A stretch of 64,000 nt of DNA from Sophora flavescens. Its lineage: Eukaryota > Streptophyta > Magnoliopsida > Fabales > Fabaceae. A program made the translations under genes and the position numbers. The notes below the pieces were generated by a model, which saw only the letters and a program-made list of their open reading frames with translations, made no database searches and was not told where the DNA came from. Positions 31,846 through 42,720 of the stretch are shown here, in pieces; positions within the stretch are counted from its first letter, which is position 1; each line of letters starts with the position of its first letter. The stretch lies in NCBI GenBank assembly GCA_030762895.1, contig CM061062.1, positions 283,336,397-283,400,396 on the forward strand, read 5' to 3'.

Positions 31846-33223
31846 AAATACCCCAAACTTAAACTTTGCTAAGCAAACTAAAACTCAAAAAAGACTCAAG
31901 ACATGGCAAGCTTAAAGGTTCAATCAAATTCGCAGAAATTTCATGCAATTTCAACAAAACAATTTCTCTTCAATGTTTCCCCCCTTTTTCAACAATGCAA
32001 TCCCCACATCCATTTACTTTAAACAATTGAGAATTTCATCATTCATGCAATCAATAATCTAAGCAAGGAATCCAAGTTACACACAAAAGGGAGATCACTA
32101 AATTCAAACAATCGCCTTCCTCACAAGGGTATTTAATGTTTCACTCATCCGCTCAATTTTTGTCAGGCTAACAACATTTCACTCAATTTCACTTTTAAGA
32201 GCACTTCCCATAAATTTGATTTTCATCTCAAAATGGTTCCCACGGAAAACATGCATGCAACATCAAAAGGTCTTTTAAGGTTGTAATGGGGCCTGGCTAA
32301 GGGTAGGATATACAAAGGTACTGGGCTTAAGTCCCTAGGAACTAAGAGAGCATGAACATTTTGATACATTGAATTTCCACTCAAGTTCCTTTTTCCATTT
32401 TTCTTTATGCTTTGGGTGACTACAACCTTTTCCTTTAATACCCCCTTTTTTTCTTTTCTTTTTTTCTGCTTTTCTTTTCTTTTTGCCTTTGGCTCCAACC
32501 TTTTTATTATATATTTTTTCTTTTTCTCACCCTAGAATGACATGTCACATCCTTGTAGCCACCCCAAACTGAGTTTCTTGCAACATTCTCTTGCTAAGCT
32601 TCCATGCTCTCCTAATCCTAAGATCGGGTTAACATGGTTTTTTTCAGATTTTAGGCTCATAACATAAGGTCATCAAGAATCAATAGGATAATTAGGCTCA
32701 ATGGGACTAACTAGGGAAAATGCATTAGGAAGGGTTCAATTTAGGCCAAGTGGCTATTTACAAAGAAAATCTGCCTAAATCATTTGATGCAAACACATAG
32801 ACATGCAAACCAAGAAGAAATTCAAGCAAACTCGGGAAAGTGCAGCTCAAAAGTGATTCACACAGTTAAAAACATGTTGGAGGCTCAAATCCTCACCCGG
32901 ACATTTTTGCAAATTGTTTGACCGAGATTCTATCCCTAGTGTGTGCACCCCTTCACCCCAAACTTATCATAAATCATGCAATTATAACAATATCTCAAAG
33001 TTCAGTTTTCAATTTTTCAAAAGGGGATCAATTTTCAATTTCAAAACCTAGGGGGAATCATCACATAAATCATGCAATAAATCTGTGCCAAATCAATCAA
33101 AACCAATCAAGCTCACCGACACAAGACTCAACACACAAGCTCTTGATCTTCTCAAATTATTCAAGAGCTAAAAGAAAAGAAAACAAAAATAAAGCAAGGC
33201 AAAGCAATTAAAAAGAGTAAGGT
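31846..33223 (-). other. Conserved 3' non-coding block of Tat-like element 2
   Basis: Homologous to 24980-26340 and 61683-63170 and non-coding. It contains the purine tract next to the LTR and a pyrimidine-rich run (plus strand, about 32430-32525). Confidence 0.75.
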
Positions 33224-34603
33224 TCAGAGAAAACTCATGGGGGCGGTTCCACCGGGATCCCACTGTCTGTGATACAGCGGCCACGGAATACTCAAATTGC
33301 AATATGATCCTCCCGGATCCCATGGCATGCAACATAAGTATGGGAGTGGGCACTCGACAATTATGGTAACTCCTTCAAGTGCGGCGGACTTCTCAGTCCC
33401 TCTCGGGTCAAAGATGACCTCCTTGTCAACCTTGTCAATAAAGTCCTCCCAATAAAAGTGGGGTTCAACCTCTTGGACTGGCCATAGTGTCTTCATATCC
33501 AAGGGTGCAAAACCCAGAGGCTTGAACTCCATCGCTGGCGGTTCCACAGGGGGAGGTGGCAAATAGGTAGAGAGGGTCTCTGGTGCTGCTTCATCTTCTG
33601 CACAATTCCCATCCACTGCATTACCAGATTCATCACCTTCTGTCTATGCAGTAACCTCAGCACGCACCACACCAGTATTTCTCCCATCACAATTGGCACA
33701 TGCGTAGGAGCCAAATGAATCATCTAATCCCGGAATTTCTTCATCATCCTCTAGCATGGCGGAATGGATGTCCTCCATATGCCTCTTCCTCTCAATTTCC
33801 TTAGCCAAGGGTTCTGATCCTTGAGCTTGTTGCATGGCATTCATTGAAGTAGCAAACTGTTCAATCTGTGTCTGCAAGGCCTGAATACTAGCATCCGTTC
33901 GATGCTGTAACTGTCCAAATTGCTGCTGAAACTGGAGATTTGCAGTTATTTGTGCAGTCATTTGTGCAGTCATTTGCTTGAACAGGTCCTCTAGTGAAAG
34001 TCCATAAGGTGCAGAGGTGGTCACTTGAGGAGGATTCTGTGGTGGTGCCAGCGGTAACATCAGTTGTTGTTGCATGGGTGAGTCCCCATACCAAGGGTTT
34101 GGATGGTTTCCCCAGCTGGGGTGGTACTCATCAGTGGAAGGGTCAAGAATGTTGTGCTTGTTCTGATTGTTGCCTTGGTTGTAAATATTGGCTGTATATG
34201 CTTGAGGTGATTCATTAACTTGTCTAATACCAAATATCTCTCGCCTGGTTGATGCAGCTCCGAAGGCAGGAAAGTATCTCAACAGGAAGAATTTCTTCAA
34301 ATCAAACCAGCTTGAGACGGAATTCGGCTCAAGGCAATACAACCAATCCTTTGCAGCGCCTTAAAGTGAGAGATGGAAGGCTCTCATCTTGATGTGGTCT
34401 TCTGTTATTCCTTCAGGTCTCAACATTGTAGAACAAACAACCCGGAATTCCTTCAGATGCTCCTGCGGATTCTCACCTGCAAGACCACTAAACCTTGGCA
34501 ACCAGTGCATTAAACCAGAAAAGTCAGGATAATATATGTATGGCGGTTCATAATTAACATTAGGCATATATCCTTGCATATAATTATCCATGGGTAGATT
34601 CAC
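33224..34603 (-). pseudogene. Athila/Tat-type gag with two in-frame stops
   Basis: From MNLPMDNYMQGYMPN at 34603 the frame reads FSGLAGENPQEHLKEFRVVC and GITEDHIKMRAFHLSL, the retrotransposon gag (capsid) signature of Athila elements. A TAA stop at 34361 follows, then the same frame continues with WFDLKKFFLLRYFPA and STRREIFGIRQ. A Gln/Pro-rich tract with a repeated MTAQMTAQITA segment and a helix (IQALQTQIEQFATSMNA) follow, then a TAG at 33644. A final part has FDPRG and two WDPGG repeats like those in element 1. The total is about 460 codons in one frame. The end SIPWPLYHRQWDPGG matches SISWPLYHRLWDPGG of element 1. Confidence 0.78.
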
Positions 34604-34650
34604 ACTCAGACCAATTCAGCAAAATGGTTTTTTTGTTAATAACAACAAGA

Positions 34651-34670
34651 GTCCCCGGCAATGGCGCCAA
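34651..34670 (-). other. Primer-binding site (tRNA-Asp type)
   Basis: The minus strand reads TTGGCGCCATTGCCGGGGAC, four bases from the right LTR end. One base differs from the site in element 1 (CCATT versus CCGTT). Confidence 0.85.
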
Positions 34671-34673
34671 TTT

Positions 34674-35898
34674 TGAACGCGCTGTCGCGCACGCGTCAAA
34701 AAGCGAGCGGTTTGTAAAAATATGTAGATAGGGAAAGTGCGACAACTCGAGTATCGTCTCACAAGGACTCTTGGGTTGTTGTTAACAGAAAAAGTCAGAT
34801 TTGGGGGGTTTTGGATTTGAAATTAAATAAAGAAAACAAAGCAGAAAAACTATACAAACTAAATAATTACCAAACAAGCTAAGCAATCAACCTACTGCTT
34901 TCGGTTTCCCACTATCATCGGTTCATATAAATCCAAGCCCTAAGCGGATTCTAAACTCTTTTCGATTGTAACATCAATTAACAAGCGAAACCGACGCTAC
35001 GAGACATATGTTCCTAATTCCGAATTAATCAAACGGATTAAGCCCTTCGTGAATTAAGCAAACACGAATTGAACGCACACGAATTAAGCAAACGCGATTA
35101 AGTTTAGGAACACACAATCATCGAAACAAACCATTATATATTCTATATAATCCTGGATTAAGCAAACAGAACATACAGAACAAATATTGAAAGAGAATAA
35201 CAATTAAATCAGGAATTACAAAACCTCAAGCGGCAGTGCGAACCGATTACAGCAGATCGATCAAGGAGACTAGTTCTCCATTACAAAAGAAACACAAAAC
35301 CGTAATTTCACAGCCGTCCTAATCTAAAAAGAAAAGAAGATGATGAGAAGATTTCAGTTCTGCCCTAAAACAGATATAAATACAGATTCTGGGCTCCGCG
35401 CGCTCGCGAGGCGAGCAGATTTTCGCGAGGCGAATATTATGAATAGTCTTCAGTGTTTGGCTCTCTCGCGAGGCGAGCTGATCATTCGCGAGGCGAGACT
35501 CTTCAAATTCCAATCTGTCACAGCCGTGACCTTCAACACGGGTAAGCCATGATGGTCTCTGTCCTTCAGGGTTGGATTACTCGCGGGGCGAGACAGTGAT
35601 TCGCGTGGCGAGCCAGAGAGGATGACATTTCTTGCACAGTCAGGCTTTAGGTTCGCGAGGGGAGTAGCCTCTCGCGGGGCGAAGACTCCAGAATTGCTTC
35701 TCTTTATTAACCTGAAAACAAGGATTAGCAGTAAGTGCTTTATTCGACTCCAAATCAACTAAATTAACCTAAAAATACTTTACAGACTCAAAATGTTGCT
35801 TGAGGACAATTTAATCTAATTTGGGCGAAAACGAAATATAATTAGCACAAAACCATGGTCATACTAGTCATAAAACTAGATGAGCCAGCGGCTTATCA
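34674..35898 (-). repeat. 5' LTR of Tat-like element 2, with palindrome array
   Basis: 1225 bp and nearly identical to the left LTR. The palindrome array is at 35400-35690, with more CG sites intact than in the left copy. The U3 tip hairpin is GATGAGCC-AGC-GGCTTATC (35879-35897), with a G-T pair at the variant position. Confidence 0.9.
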
Positions 35899-35903
35899 TT
35901 TAG

Positions 35904-37917
35904 ATTAACTGTTGGATACATAGGAGGACTCAGGCTTTGAATTTTACATTTTATACTTTTTTATAAGCTCCTTGGTGTACTTCTGTTGATGGATATAGAT
36001 TCCATCACTAGACTTTTTTATTTGAAGACCAAGGAAGAACTTCAGTTCTCCCATCATGCTCATCTCAAATTCATTCTGCATCAACTCAGAACTTTTTTCA
36101 GAGCTTTTCATTAGTAGCACCAAATATAATATCATCAAGATAAATCTGTACTACTATGAAATCTTTCTTTGAGCATTTCTTGAAAAGTGTAGTGTCTACT
36201 TTTCCTCTAATGAAATTATTTTCCATTACATATGTGCTTAGCCTATCATACCAAGCTCTACGAGCTTGTTTGAGTCCATATAAAGCGTTCTTAAGCTTAT
36301 AGACATGGTGAGGATTTTCGAAATCCTGAAACCCAGGAGGTTGCTTGACATAAACTTCCTCCTCAGTTATTCCATTTAGAAATGCACTTTTAACATCCAT
36401 TTGATAAAAAGTTATATCATGTTGTGCAACATATGACATGAGAATTCTAATTGCTTCTAATCTAGCTACAGGTGCAAATGTTTCAATGAAATCAATACTT
36501 TCCTGTTGATTATACCCTTGAGCAACTAGTCTTGATTTGTTTCTTACCACTTTTCCATCTTCATCCACTTTGTCTCTAAACACCCATCTGGTTCCAATAA
36601 CAGTTTTCTCTTTGGGTTTAGAAACTAGAGTCCAAACATCATTTCTCTTGAACTGATTTAGTTCTTCTTGCACGAGTAGAATCCAGCTTTCATCTTGCAA
36701 GGCTTCTTCAATCTTTTTGGCTTCCAAATCTGATATGAAGGCCATGTTGTTGTTTTCATTGAGAGCATATCTTGTTTTAACTCCTTGAAATAAACTTCTA
36801 ATGATAAGATCTTCTGGATGATAGGTCTTGAATTTGCAATCTTTCTTCAAATTCTAAGTTTCAGACGCATCAACACTTGTCTGAATTTCTGACACGTCTA
36901 CTTTTGACTTGTCTAAAGATTCTTCCACTGCAGGATTAAGTTCAATACCTACAACATCATCCTCTAGATCTGATAGTTCCCTATCAGTCTTAGAAACCAT
37001 TATTAAACTTTACATGAATTGATTCTTCTACAACATAAGTTCTAGAATTAAAAATTCTAAAAGCTTTTGACATTTAAGAATATCCAATAAATATGCCTTT
37101 ATCTACTTTAGAGTCAAATTTACCAAGATGATTTTTTGTATTAAGAATATAACATTCACATCCAAATGCATGAAAATATGATATGTTGGGTTTTCCACCT
37201 TTCCATAATTCATAAGGAGTCTTATTTAGGATAGGTCTAATCGGTATTCTGTTTTGCACATAACAAACAGTGTTAATGGCTTCTGCTCAGAAGTACTTAG
37301 GAAGATTATTTTCATTAAGCATTGTTCTTCCCATCTCTTGAAGAGATCCGTTCTTTCTCTCAACCACTCTATTTTGTTTTGGAGTTCTAGGTGCAGAGAA
37401 ATTGTGAGAAGTACCATTTTCCTCACAGAATAGTTTGAACTGCTCATTTTCAAATTCTCCCCCATGGTCACTTATGATAGCAGAGATACAGAAACCCTGC
37501 TCATTTTGTACTCTTTTACTAAATACTGTAAAGATATTATAAGACTCATCCTTGTGGGTTAAGAAGAGTACTCGTATAAATCTAGAATGGTCATCAACTA
37601 TGACAAAACCATATTTCTTTCCACCTAGGCTAGCTACACTGACTGGTCCAAACAGATCCATGTGTAACAATTACAAAGGTCTAGAGGAGGTGACTTCTTT
37701 TACTTGTTTACCTCTCTGACATGCATCACACAAAATATCTTTCTTAAAGGAGAATTCAGGTAATCCTCTCACAAGGTTATGCTTTTTCAATTTAGAAATT
37801 TGTTTCATACTAACATGTCCTTGTTTCTTATGCCATAGCCATTTTTCATCCTCTTTAGACATAAAGCATGTTACACTCTGATCTGAAAGTTCAGACAGGT
37901 TAATCTTATACAGAGGC
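35904..37917 (-). pseudogene. SIRE-like Copia pol: pre-integrase, integrase and RT (right copy)
   Basis: The sequence starts only a few bases after the primer site, so gag and protease are deleted. Order on the minus strand: WLWHKKQGHVSMKQISKLKK and CDACQRGKQ (zinc finger); MDLFGPVSVASLGG, IISDHGGEFENEQF and VVERKNGSLQ (all three integrase acidic residues present); FHAFGCECYILNTKNH; then a 250-codon RT frame from 36850 with WVFRDKVDEDG, YQMDVKSAFLNG and IYLDDIIFGATN (YxDD motif intact). After a frameshift it continues with MSMMGELKFFLGLQIK to 35944. Stops lie near 37000 and at the INT/RT border. It is the better preserved of the two SIRE pol copies but is not functional. Confidence 0.88.
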
Positions 37918-37919
37918 AG

Positions 37920-37934
37920 AGCTCTGATACCAAC
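37920..37934 (-). other. Primer-binding site of right SIRE copy
   Basis: The minus strand reads GTTGGTATCAGAGC directly after the LTR end. About 15 bases later the sequence is already pre-integrase coding, which marks the gag-protease deletion junction near 37917. Confidence 0.85.
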
Positions 37935-39193
37935 TGAAATAACTAAATTTAACACAAGAAGGGGGTTGAATTGTGTTTACCAACTTTTTTGGGTTACTTA
38001 AAAAGATTATCACAGACATAACAAGCAGAACCTAGATTAGAGAAAATCAGACGAATGATACGTCTAATATTCATACAGAACACGCAAGCAAATAGAGAAG
38101 AGTAAAACCGAGTTTGATATCTACAATATTAACTCCCCAAGTTAAAAATACAGAACACGCAAGCAAACGGAGAAGAGTAAAACCGAGTTTGATATTCACA
38201 ATATTAATTCCCCAAGTTAAAAGCTTAAACAGAATAATACTTAAGCAAAATAAAGAGATAAGGGAAGAGGAATATCACTCAAGAGTTTTATACTGGTTCA
38301 TCCCAACATCCACAGGGCTACGTCTAGTTTATTAACAGCACCAAGTTTCCACTATAACTGAGTAAATTACAGTACTAGTATTCTTTGCACACCTAGCCTC
38401 TTCAGGCTCAACACTCAAACAAGTATCCTTTGCTCACCTAGCCTCTTCAGGCTTAACACAGTAAGGAATAAAAATGTTTTGTGTAATTAATATAACTTGC
38501 AAGTCTTTTAGATCACACTCAAAGAGTGGAATAAATACGAAGTATGAAAGACTGCGAATTAATATCAAATGATTGAAAGTGTATTCAATGAAAGAATGGA
38601 GTAGTTAATGAAGAAAGTAAATGCTTCTGCGCAGTGTTCTTAATGATATTCAACTTCTTGTCTTCATCTTCGTTGTTTGATCTATTTAAAGACTTCAATC
38701 AAGAGATCCGTTTAGACAAAGATTCAGAAAGTGTGTTCTTCTGATTTGAACTTCTAAGACACCATTAATGCCAAAGAGTCATTCTGCATAAACATTAAAT
38801 GCTTGGGAACGCTGAGCTTTTACATGGTTGTCTGTAACGTTCCGAGTTTTACGATTTTTTTTTTACGTAATAGGTACATGTTAAGATTTGGATTAGGTAC
38901 GTAACATGTGGTTTAAGTCTTAGGAATCTTTGCAAGGAAGGTACACGATCTTTTGGTGTCAGAAAGAATGTGAATGAAATCTAGGGTTTTTGTAAGTTGT
39001 TTTAAAAGGGCATAAGTGTGTGAATTAATAGATTTGGATTTAAGGATGAGTTTAGGCACTTTTGAGGGTTTTAAGTTGTTCTTTAGGTCTTGATGAGCCT
39101 ATATCTCAAATTTGAGCTCAATCAGACGTTAAACGGGTCCTGAAAGTAAATAGGTGACTTCTGGTCAAAAGTCAACACTTGAGCGTGGATACA

Positions 39194-39398
39194 CCAGCGC
39201 TCAAGCGCTCCAGTCAACCAGACCAGCTCTGGCATTGACTTTCCACGTCTCAATCAGGGCTTACGTGGCATTATGTGGTTGGTTACATGACGTGGTGGCA
39301 TACCAACCCTCCAACGCTCAAGCATGGAAAAGCCAACGCTCGAGCGTTGGCACAAATTTCAGCAAAATAAAATGGCTTAAGTGACATAAGTCACTTAA
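39194..39398 (+). promoter_or_regulatory. CpG-palindrome set and inverted repeat in the solo LTR
   Basis: Three related palindromic copies occur: CCAGCGCTCAAGCGCT at 39194, CCAACGCTCAAGCATGG at 39311 and the perfect 18-bp CCAACGCTCGAGCGTTGG at 39333-39350. They are followed by ATAAAATGG and a perfect 9-bp inverted repeat, TTAAGTGAC..GTCACTTAA (39377-39398). A better TATA candidate, AATATATAGC, lies at about 39496. The layout echoes the Tat LTR arrays with a different sequence. Confidence 0.6.
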
Positions 39399-40198
39399 CC
39401 CAGAAGAGAAAGGACAGAAGATAGAAACGAGAGCTGAGACTTGAGAGGAGAAAATAGAGAGTTTTAGAGTGAGAGAGATAAATCTAGAGAGAGAAAATAT
39501 ATAGCAAGAGTTTGAGAGTTTCGATCGTCCCGTTGCGAATCAGAGTATGTGGTTGTGATCATAGTGACGATACCTTCATTCTCCTCTTCTCCTTTTTCTT
39601 CAATAGAGAACGTAAATCATCCTCGTTTATGTCGAAACTCATTTCATTACGTTTCTCGAAGTATCTTTTGTTTCGTTTGTCGGAATTCAATTCCGTCTTC
39701 GATTTTGAACTCGTAGTAATGTGTGCTTCGTAACGTGATGTCTAGGTGAATTTTTGGAGGCTTGGAGACCTTGCGTGGCAGAATTGAAAGTGTAGAGGGA
39801 GTGTTCATTTCGAGATGTTGGTACAATTGTACACAAGGTGAGGGGGAAGAAATTCCAATTATTTGGATTATGGGCATAAAATATGACTATTTACATGTGT
39901 GGGGATTCTCAACCCCCGTTGATTGTTGATCTAAAATATGATATATGATAGCATGCTTAGTTGATTACGTGATATATAGTTATTCTTTTATTTCTCCGTT
40001 GATTATATGATGCCGTTGATATATTGATGTATGGTGGATCAATATTGGTGATACTTTGGAGATGTTTGATATGAAACTAGGTTGACAGCTTGATTAGGAA
40101 ATTATGATGTCATGTGGTGATATTGAGGTGTTAGATGGAAAGGTGGTGTGTGAAATTATGTAGTGATGGATGCATGTGCATATCATTGCGTTGGCCAA

Positions 40199-40464
40199 CC
40201 TTATGGGTAGCCGCAATAGCTGTTTGAGCGGTTACTAATATGAGGTTGATGTTAGTGTATTGTGAATGACTACAACAAAAGCTGGATAGTTTTCACAAGG
40301 GGACGTATGACTGGCTACGATAAGCCGTTTGAGTGGCTATCATACGAGGTCGGATAATACTTGTGCATAGCTGGGCTATTGCACAAGAGGTGTATCTGTG
40401 TATCTGTACACAGAGGGGCCGTGTGAACAGTTGCAATAGTTGTTTGAGCAATTATCCCACAAGG
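40199..40464 (+). repeat. Array of six consecutive hairpins with AGG-type linkers in the solo LTR
   Basis: The hairpins are: 40199-40245 (CCTTATG/TATGAGG with two G-T pairs, inner TAGCCGC/GCGGTTA); 40260-40298 (TTGTGAA/TTCACAA); 40304-40346 (CGTATGA/TCATACG); 40360-40387 (CTTGTGC and ATAGC with GCTAT and GCACAAG); 40395-40414 (TCTGTGT/ACACAGA); and 40419-40464 (CCGTGTG/CACAAGG, inner AGTTGC/GCAATT). Hairpins 1, 3 and 6 share an inner TGTTTGAG or GTTTGAG element. Most are followed within a base or two by AGG. It is analogous to the CGAAA array in the other chromovirus-like LTR, without sequence similarity. Confidence 0.8.
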
Positions 40465-41780
40465 TTGAGGTGGACTATCCGGAGCGACCAAGATGACGGA
40501 ACTCATGTTGCTGACGCAGGAGTTAGTAGCCCAACTACCGACTGAACGTTGTTGTAGAATTGATCAATCATACATGTAGGTCCAGTTATGCATTATAATA
40601 AGTTATGATCCTAGTTACTGAGATGTTGAGGTTGATTGATGTGACGATGATCTTGGGAGACGACTGTGTTTGTTTATATACGTGTTGATAAGTAGTATTT
40701 TATGTTGTTTCCCCTTAATGATGATTAGAGTTTCTTACATCATGTATGTCCCTGTTTATATTTATTTTGGGTTTGGTTTGTGATTCGAAGACGGAGATGA
40801 GCTGTTAGCTAGTGCCGAGACGAGGAAGGTGATGAGAATGCTAACGTCTCTCACGAGGATTTTCAGAGTTGAAGTTGAGTCTTTTTATTAGTTATATCAC
40901 GACCAGTGGAATGTCTGTATTGCATATGTCATTACTTCTATGAACTCTGATATGTTGTATATATGTTTTATTGATTTAAAATACATGCTGTAAATGTTTT
41001 AAAAAGGGGTGTCACATTGTCCAAGAGTACACTTTATTCCGAGTAGCTGTTATTTCAGAGTATGCAGCAGCAGGCTTCTTGTACTTGTAGCAGAGAGCTT
41101 TCCTCTTTCAGTGCAACAGTCAGTTAACTTTCCAGAAATAACTTTCTACTTTGTACTAAAAAAGCTAAAAAGTTACTGTTGTGGTACAGAGATTGCGTGT
41201 TTATTCCTTAAAACTTTGAAACAATCGTTCTTTGTTTTTTGTCCTTTGAGCTATTGTCCAGAGGTCTTCGAGATCCTTAATGAAGGCATCTAATTTGAAT
41301 AAGGTGACTTGGACTTCATTTCCGACAAACTGACATCATGGTAGTGTTGGACGGGTGATCATGCAGTCCAAAACTAGACAAATGATCATGTAGTCCAAAA
41401 CTAGATGGGTGATCATGCAGTCCAAAACTAGACAAGTGCTAGCGTATTCCAAAAACTAGACGGGTGACCCACTGAGTCTATTTCAGACAGATGCTTCTTG
41501 CCACGTCATCAATTAAAGTCAGATCTTGACTGAGCGTTGACTTGGTCTTTGACTAAATTTCAGACGAGTGGTTTTCAGACAAGTCTAAAAACTGAGCTCT
41601 ACTAAAAAGCATACGAGTCAAAAAAATAGACGAGTGACCTTAAGTCTATTTTCCTGCACACTTATTAGATATGTCAGTAATTTCACATGGTTCAATATTA
41701 CCATACTTATTCTATTTGGAATCATCAAAACTTAGAGAATCTACACATGGAATGTGTCTCAGACTTATGAGGTGTCAACA

Positions 41781-42422
41781 AGACATTCTTGGTCAAAGAG
41801 TCATTACTCTGCACATTTATTTTGTCGATGATTTAATTGAACTAAATATTGGTTACCGACTTGTCTACTTAGTGCGCAGATAATTATCTAAGTGTTTTAA
41901 TCACTGTGTGCCCTAAGACTTTCTTGGTCAAAGAGTCATTACTCTGCACATTTATTTCTTCATTCTTTCATTACTTATTCTTCAATCATTTGAAGTTATT
42001 ACGCAGTCTTTCAAACATTCACATTAAATTCACTCTTCTGAGTGTTAGTGAAAAAATACTTGTCTGTAATCTAATCAGTTATAGTGGAGAAAACTTGGTG
42101 CTGCCAAGGACTGGACGTAGCCCTTGTTGTTAAGGGGTGAACCTGGATAATATTGTTGTGTCTGTCTCTATCCCTATCTCTTTAGTTCATTTGTTTATCT
42201 TAACTGTTAAACTAACTAAGGGGGTTAAAGTGTAAATATCAAACAAAGCTTTTAATCTTGTATGTTTTTTGGTTGAAAAACCTTCAAACAAATCACTTGT
42301 CTGATTGCTTTGATAATCACTCGTATGCTCTTAGCTCTTGCTTGCAATTTTTTTTTAACTTTCTCTAAAAGTCTAATAAACACAATTCAACCCCCTTCTT
42401 GTGTTTGTAGTTGTCTATTTCA
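41781..42422 (+). repeat. SIRE-type LTR fragment in inverted orientation
   Basis: It carries AACTTGGTGCTGCCAAGG, GGACGTAGCCC and a terminal ACACAATTCAACCCCCTTCT to TATTTCA, all homologous to the reverse complement of the neighbouring minus-strand SIRE LTRs but clearly diverged. No PBS follows its TG..CA-type end at 42422, so it is a 3' LTR end or a solo fragment. It contains a 42-bp direct repeat (41781 and 41916) around CTTGGTCAAAGAGTCATTAC. Confidence 0.7.
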
Positions 42423-42717
42423 ACTTTCACTTTGTTTCGTGCCCAATAAATTTAGAAATAAAAACCCAATTTCACAATGAGTTTATTTCTATCGACATTG
42501 TTGTGGTTAAGGGTTTTAGAAACAAAATTATATATTTGGAAGAACCTGCTTTATCTTATGTCTTGTGATTAAATTTTATAGTATTGGTTGTCCTCTTTTC
42601 AATTGGAAACCAATAAAAATGGATTGATTTACTTGATAAAAAAATGGATTGGTTTATAGGTTAGTTCGGGTTGGTCAATTTTAAGATATCAAACTCAAAT
42701 CAAACCAACTTGAACAC
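42423..42717. other. Spacer, no gene
   Basis: AT-rich sequence with no supported feature. Confidence 0.35.
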
Positions 42718-42720
42718 TAA

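Larger units (their letters stand above)
30622..35898 (-). mobile_element. Second non-autonomous Tat/Athila-like element
   Basis: LTRs of 1224 and 1225 bp (TGAACGCG to CTTATCA) are flanked by a perfect TTTAG duplication (30617-30621, 35899-35903) inside Copia pol. A tRNA-Asp-type primer site is at the right. The interior is 2.8 kb and holds an Athila-type gag with two stops and the conserved 3' non-coding block, but no pol. The R/U5 sequence differs completely from element 1, although the U3 tip and 3' block are shared. Confidence 0.9.
38833..41016 (+). mobile_element. Solo LTR, chromovirus-like, 2184 bp
   Basis: TGTAACGTTC to GGGTGTCACA, flanked by a perfect TTGTC duplication (38828-38832 and 41017-41021). 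The uninterrupted site GGTTGTCCAAGAG is present in the sister LTR near 19870. There is no coding capacity, PBS or PPT inside, so it is a solo LTR left by LTR-LTR recombination. Size, TGTAAC start, a long transcribed part and a hairpin array at a similar offset (1366 versus 1224 bp) link it to the chromovirus-like LTRs at 7.8 kb. Sequence similarity is low. Orientation is inferred from that comparison. Confidence 0.8.
7229..41780 (-). mobile_element. SIRE-like Copia composite (two internal regions sharing one LTR), host of four nested insertions
   Basis: On the minus strand the order is LTR (37935-41780), PBS, gag-deleted pol, RNase H, envelope-like ORF, PPT, LTR (19054-20609), PBS, gag, protease, integrase, and truncated RT ending at 7229. 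The middle LTR has a polypurine tract on one side and a primer-binding site on the other, so it ends one internal region and starts the next. This LTR-int-LTR-int pattern is what unequal recombination between two related elements leaves. SIRE/Maximus-type Copia elements are known for an extra envelope-like ORF after pol. The left copy lacks its far LTR. Later insertions (chromovirus-like, two Tat-like, one solo LTR) account for about 21.7 kb of the span. Confidence 0.8.
37935..41780 (-). repeat. Right SIRE LTR, interrupted by a solo LTR
   Basis: On the minus strand TGTTGACACC to TTATTTCA; without the insertion it is about 1.66 kb. It is longer than the shared LTR partly because of a 75-bp tandem duplication (38075-38149 / 38150-38224). 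The AGACGGGTGATCA..CCAAAACT repeats seen in the other LTR recur at about 41348-41465. Confidence 0.85.

Noticed and set aside
38833..41016. Independent non-autonomous element or host gene
   Set aside because: No PBS, PPT or coding pattern; TG..CA ends with a 5-bp duplication and no internal region make a solo LTR the simplest reading.
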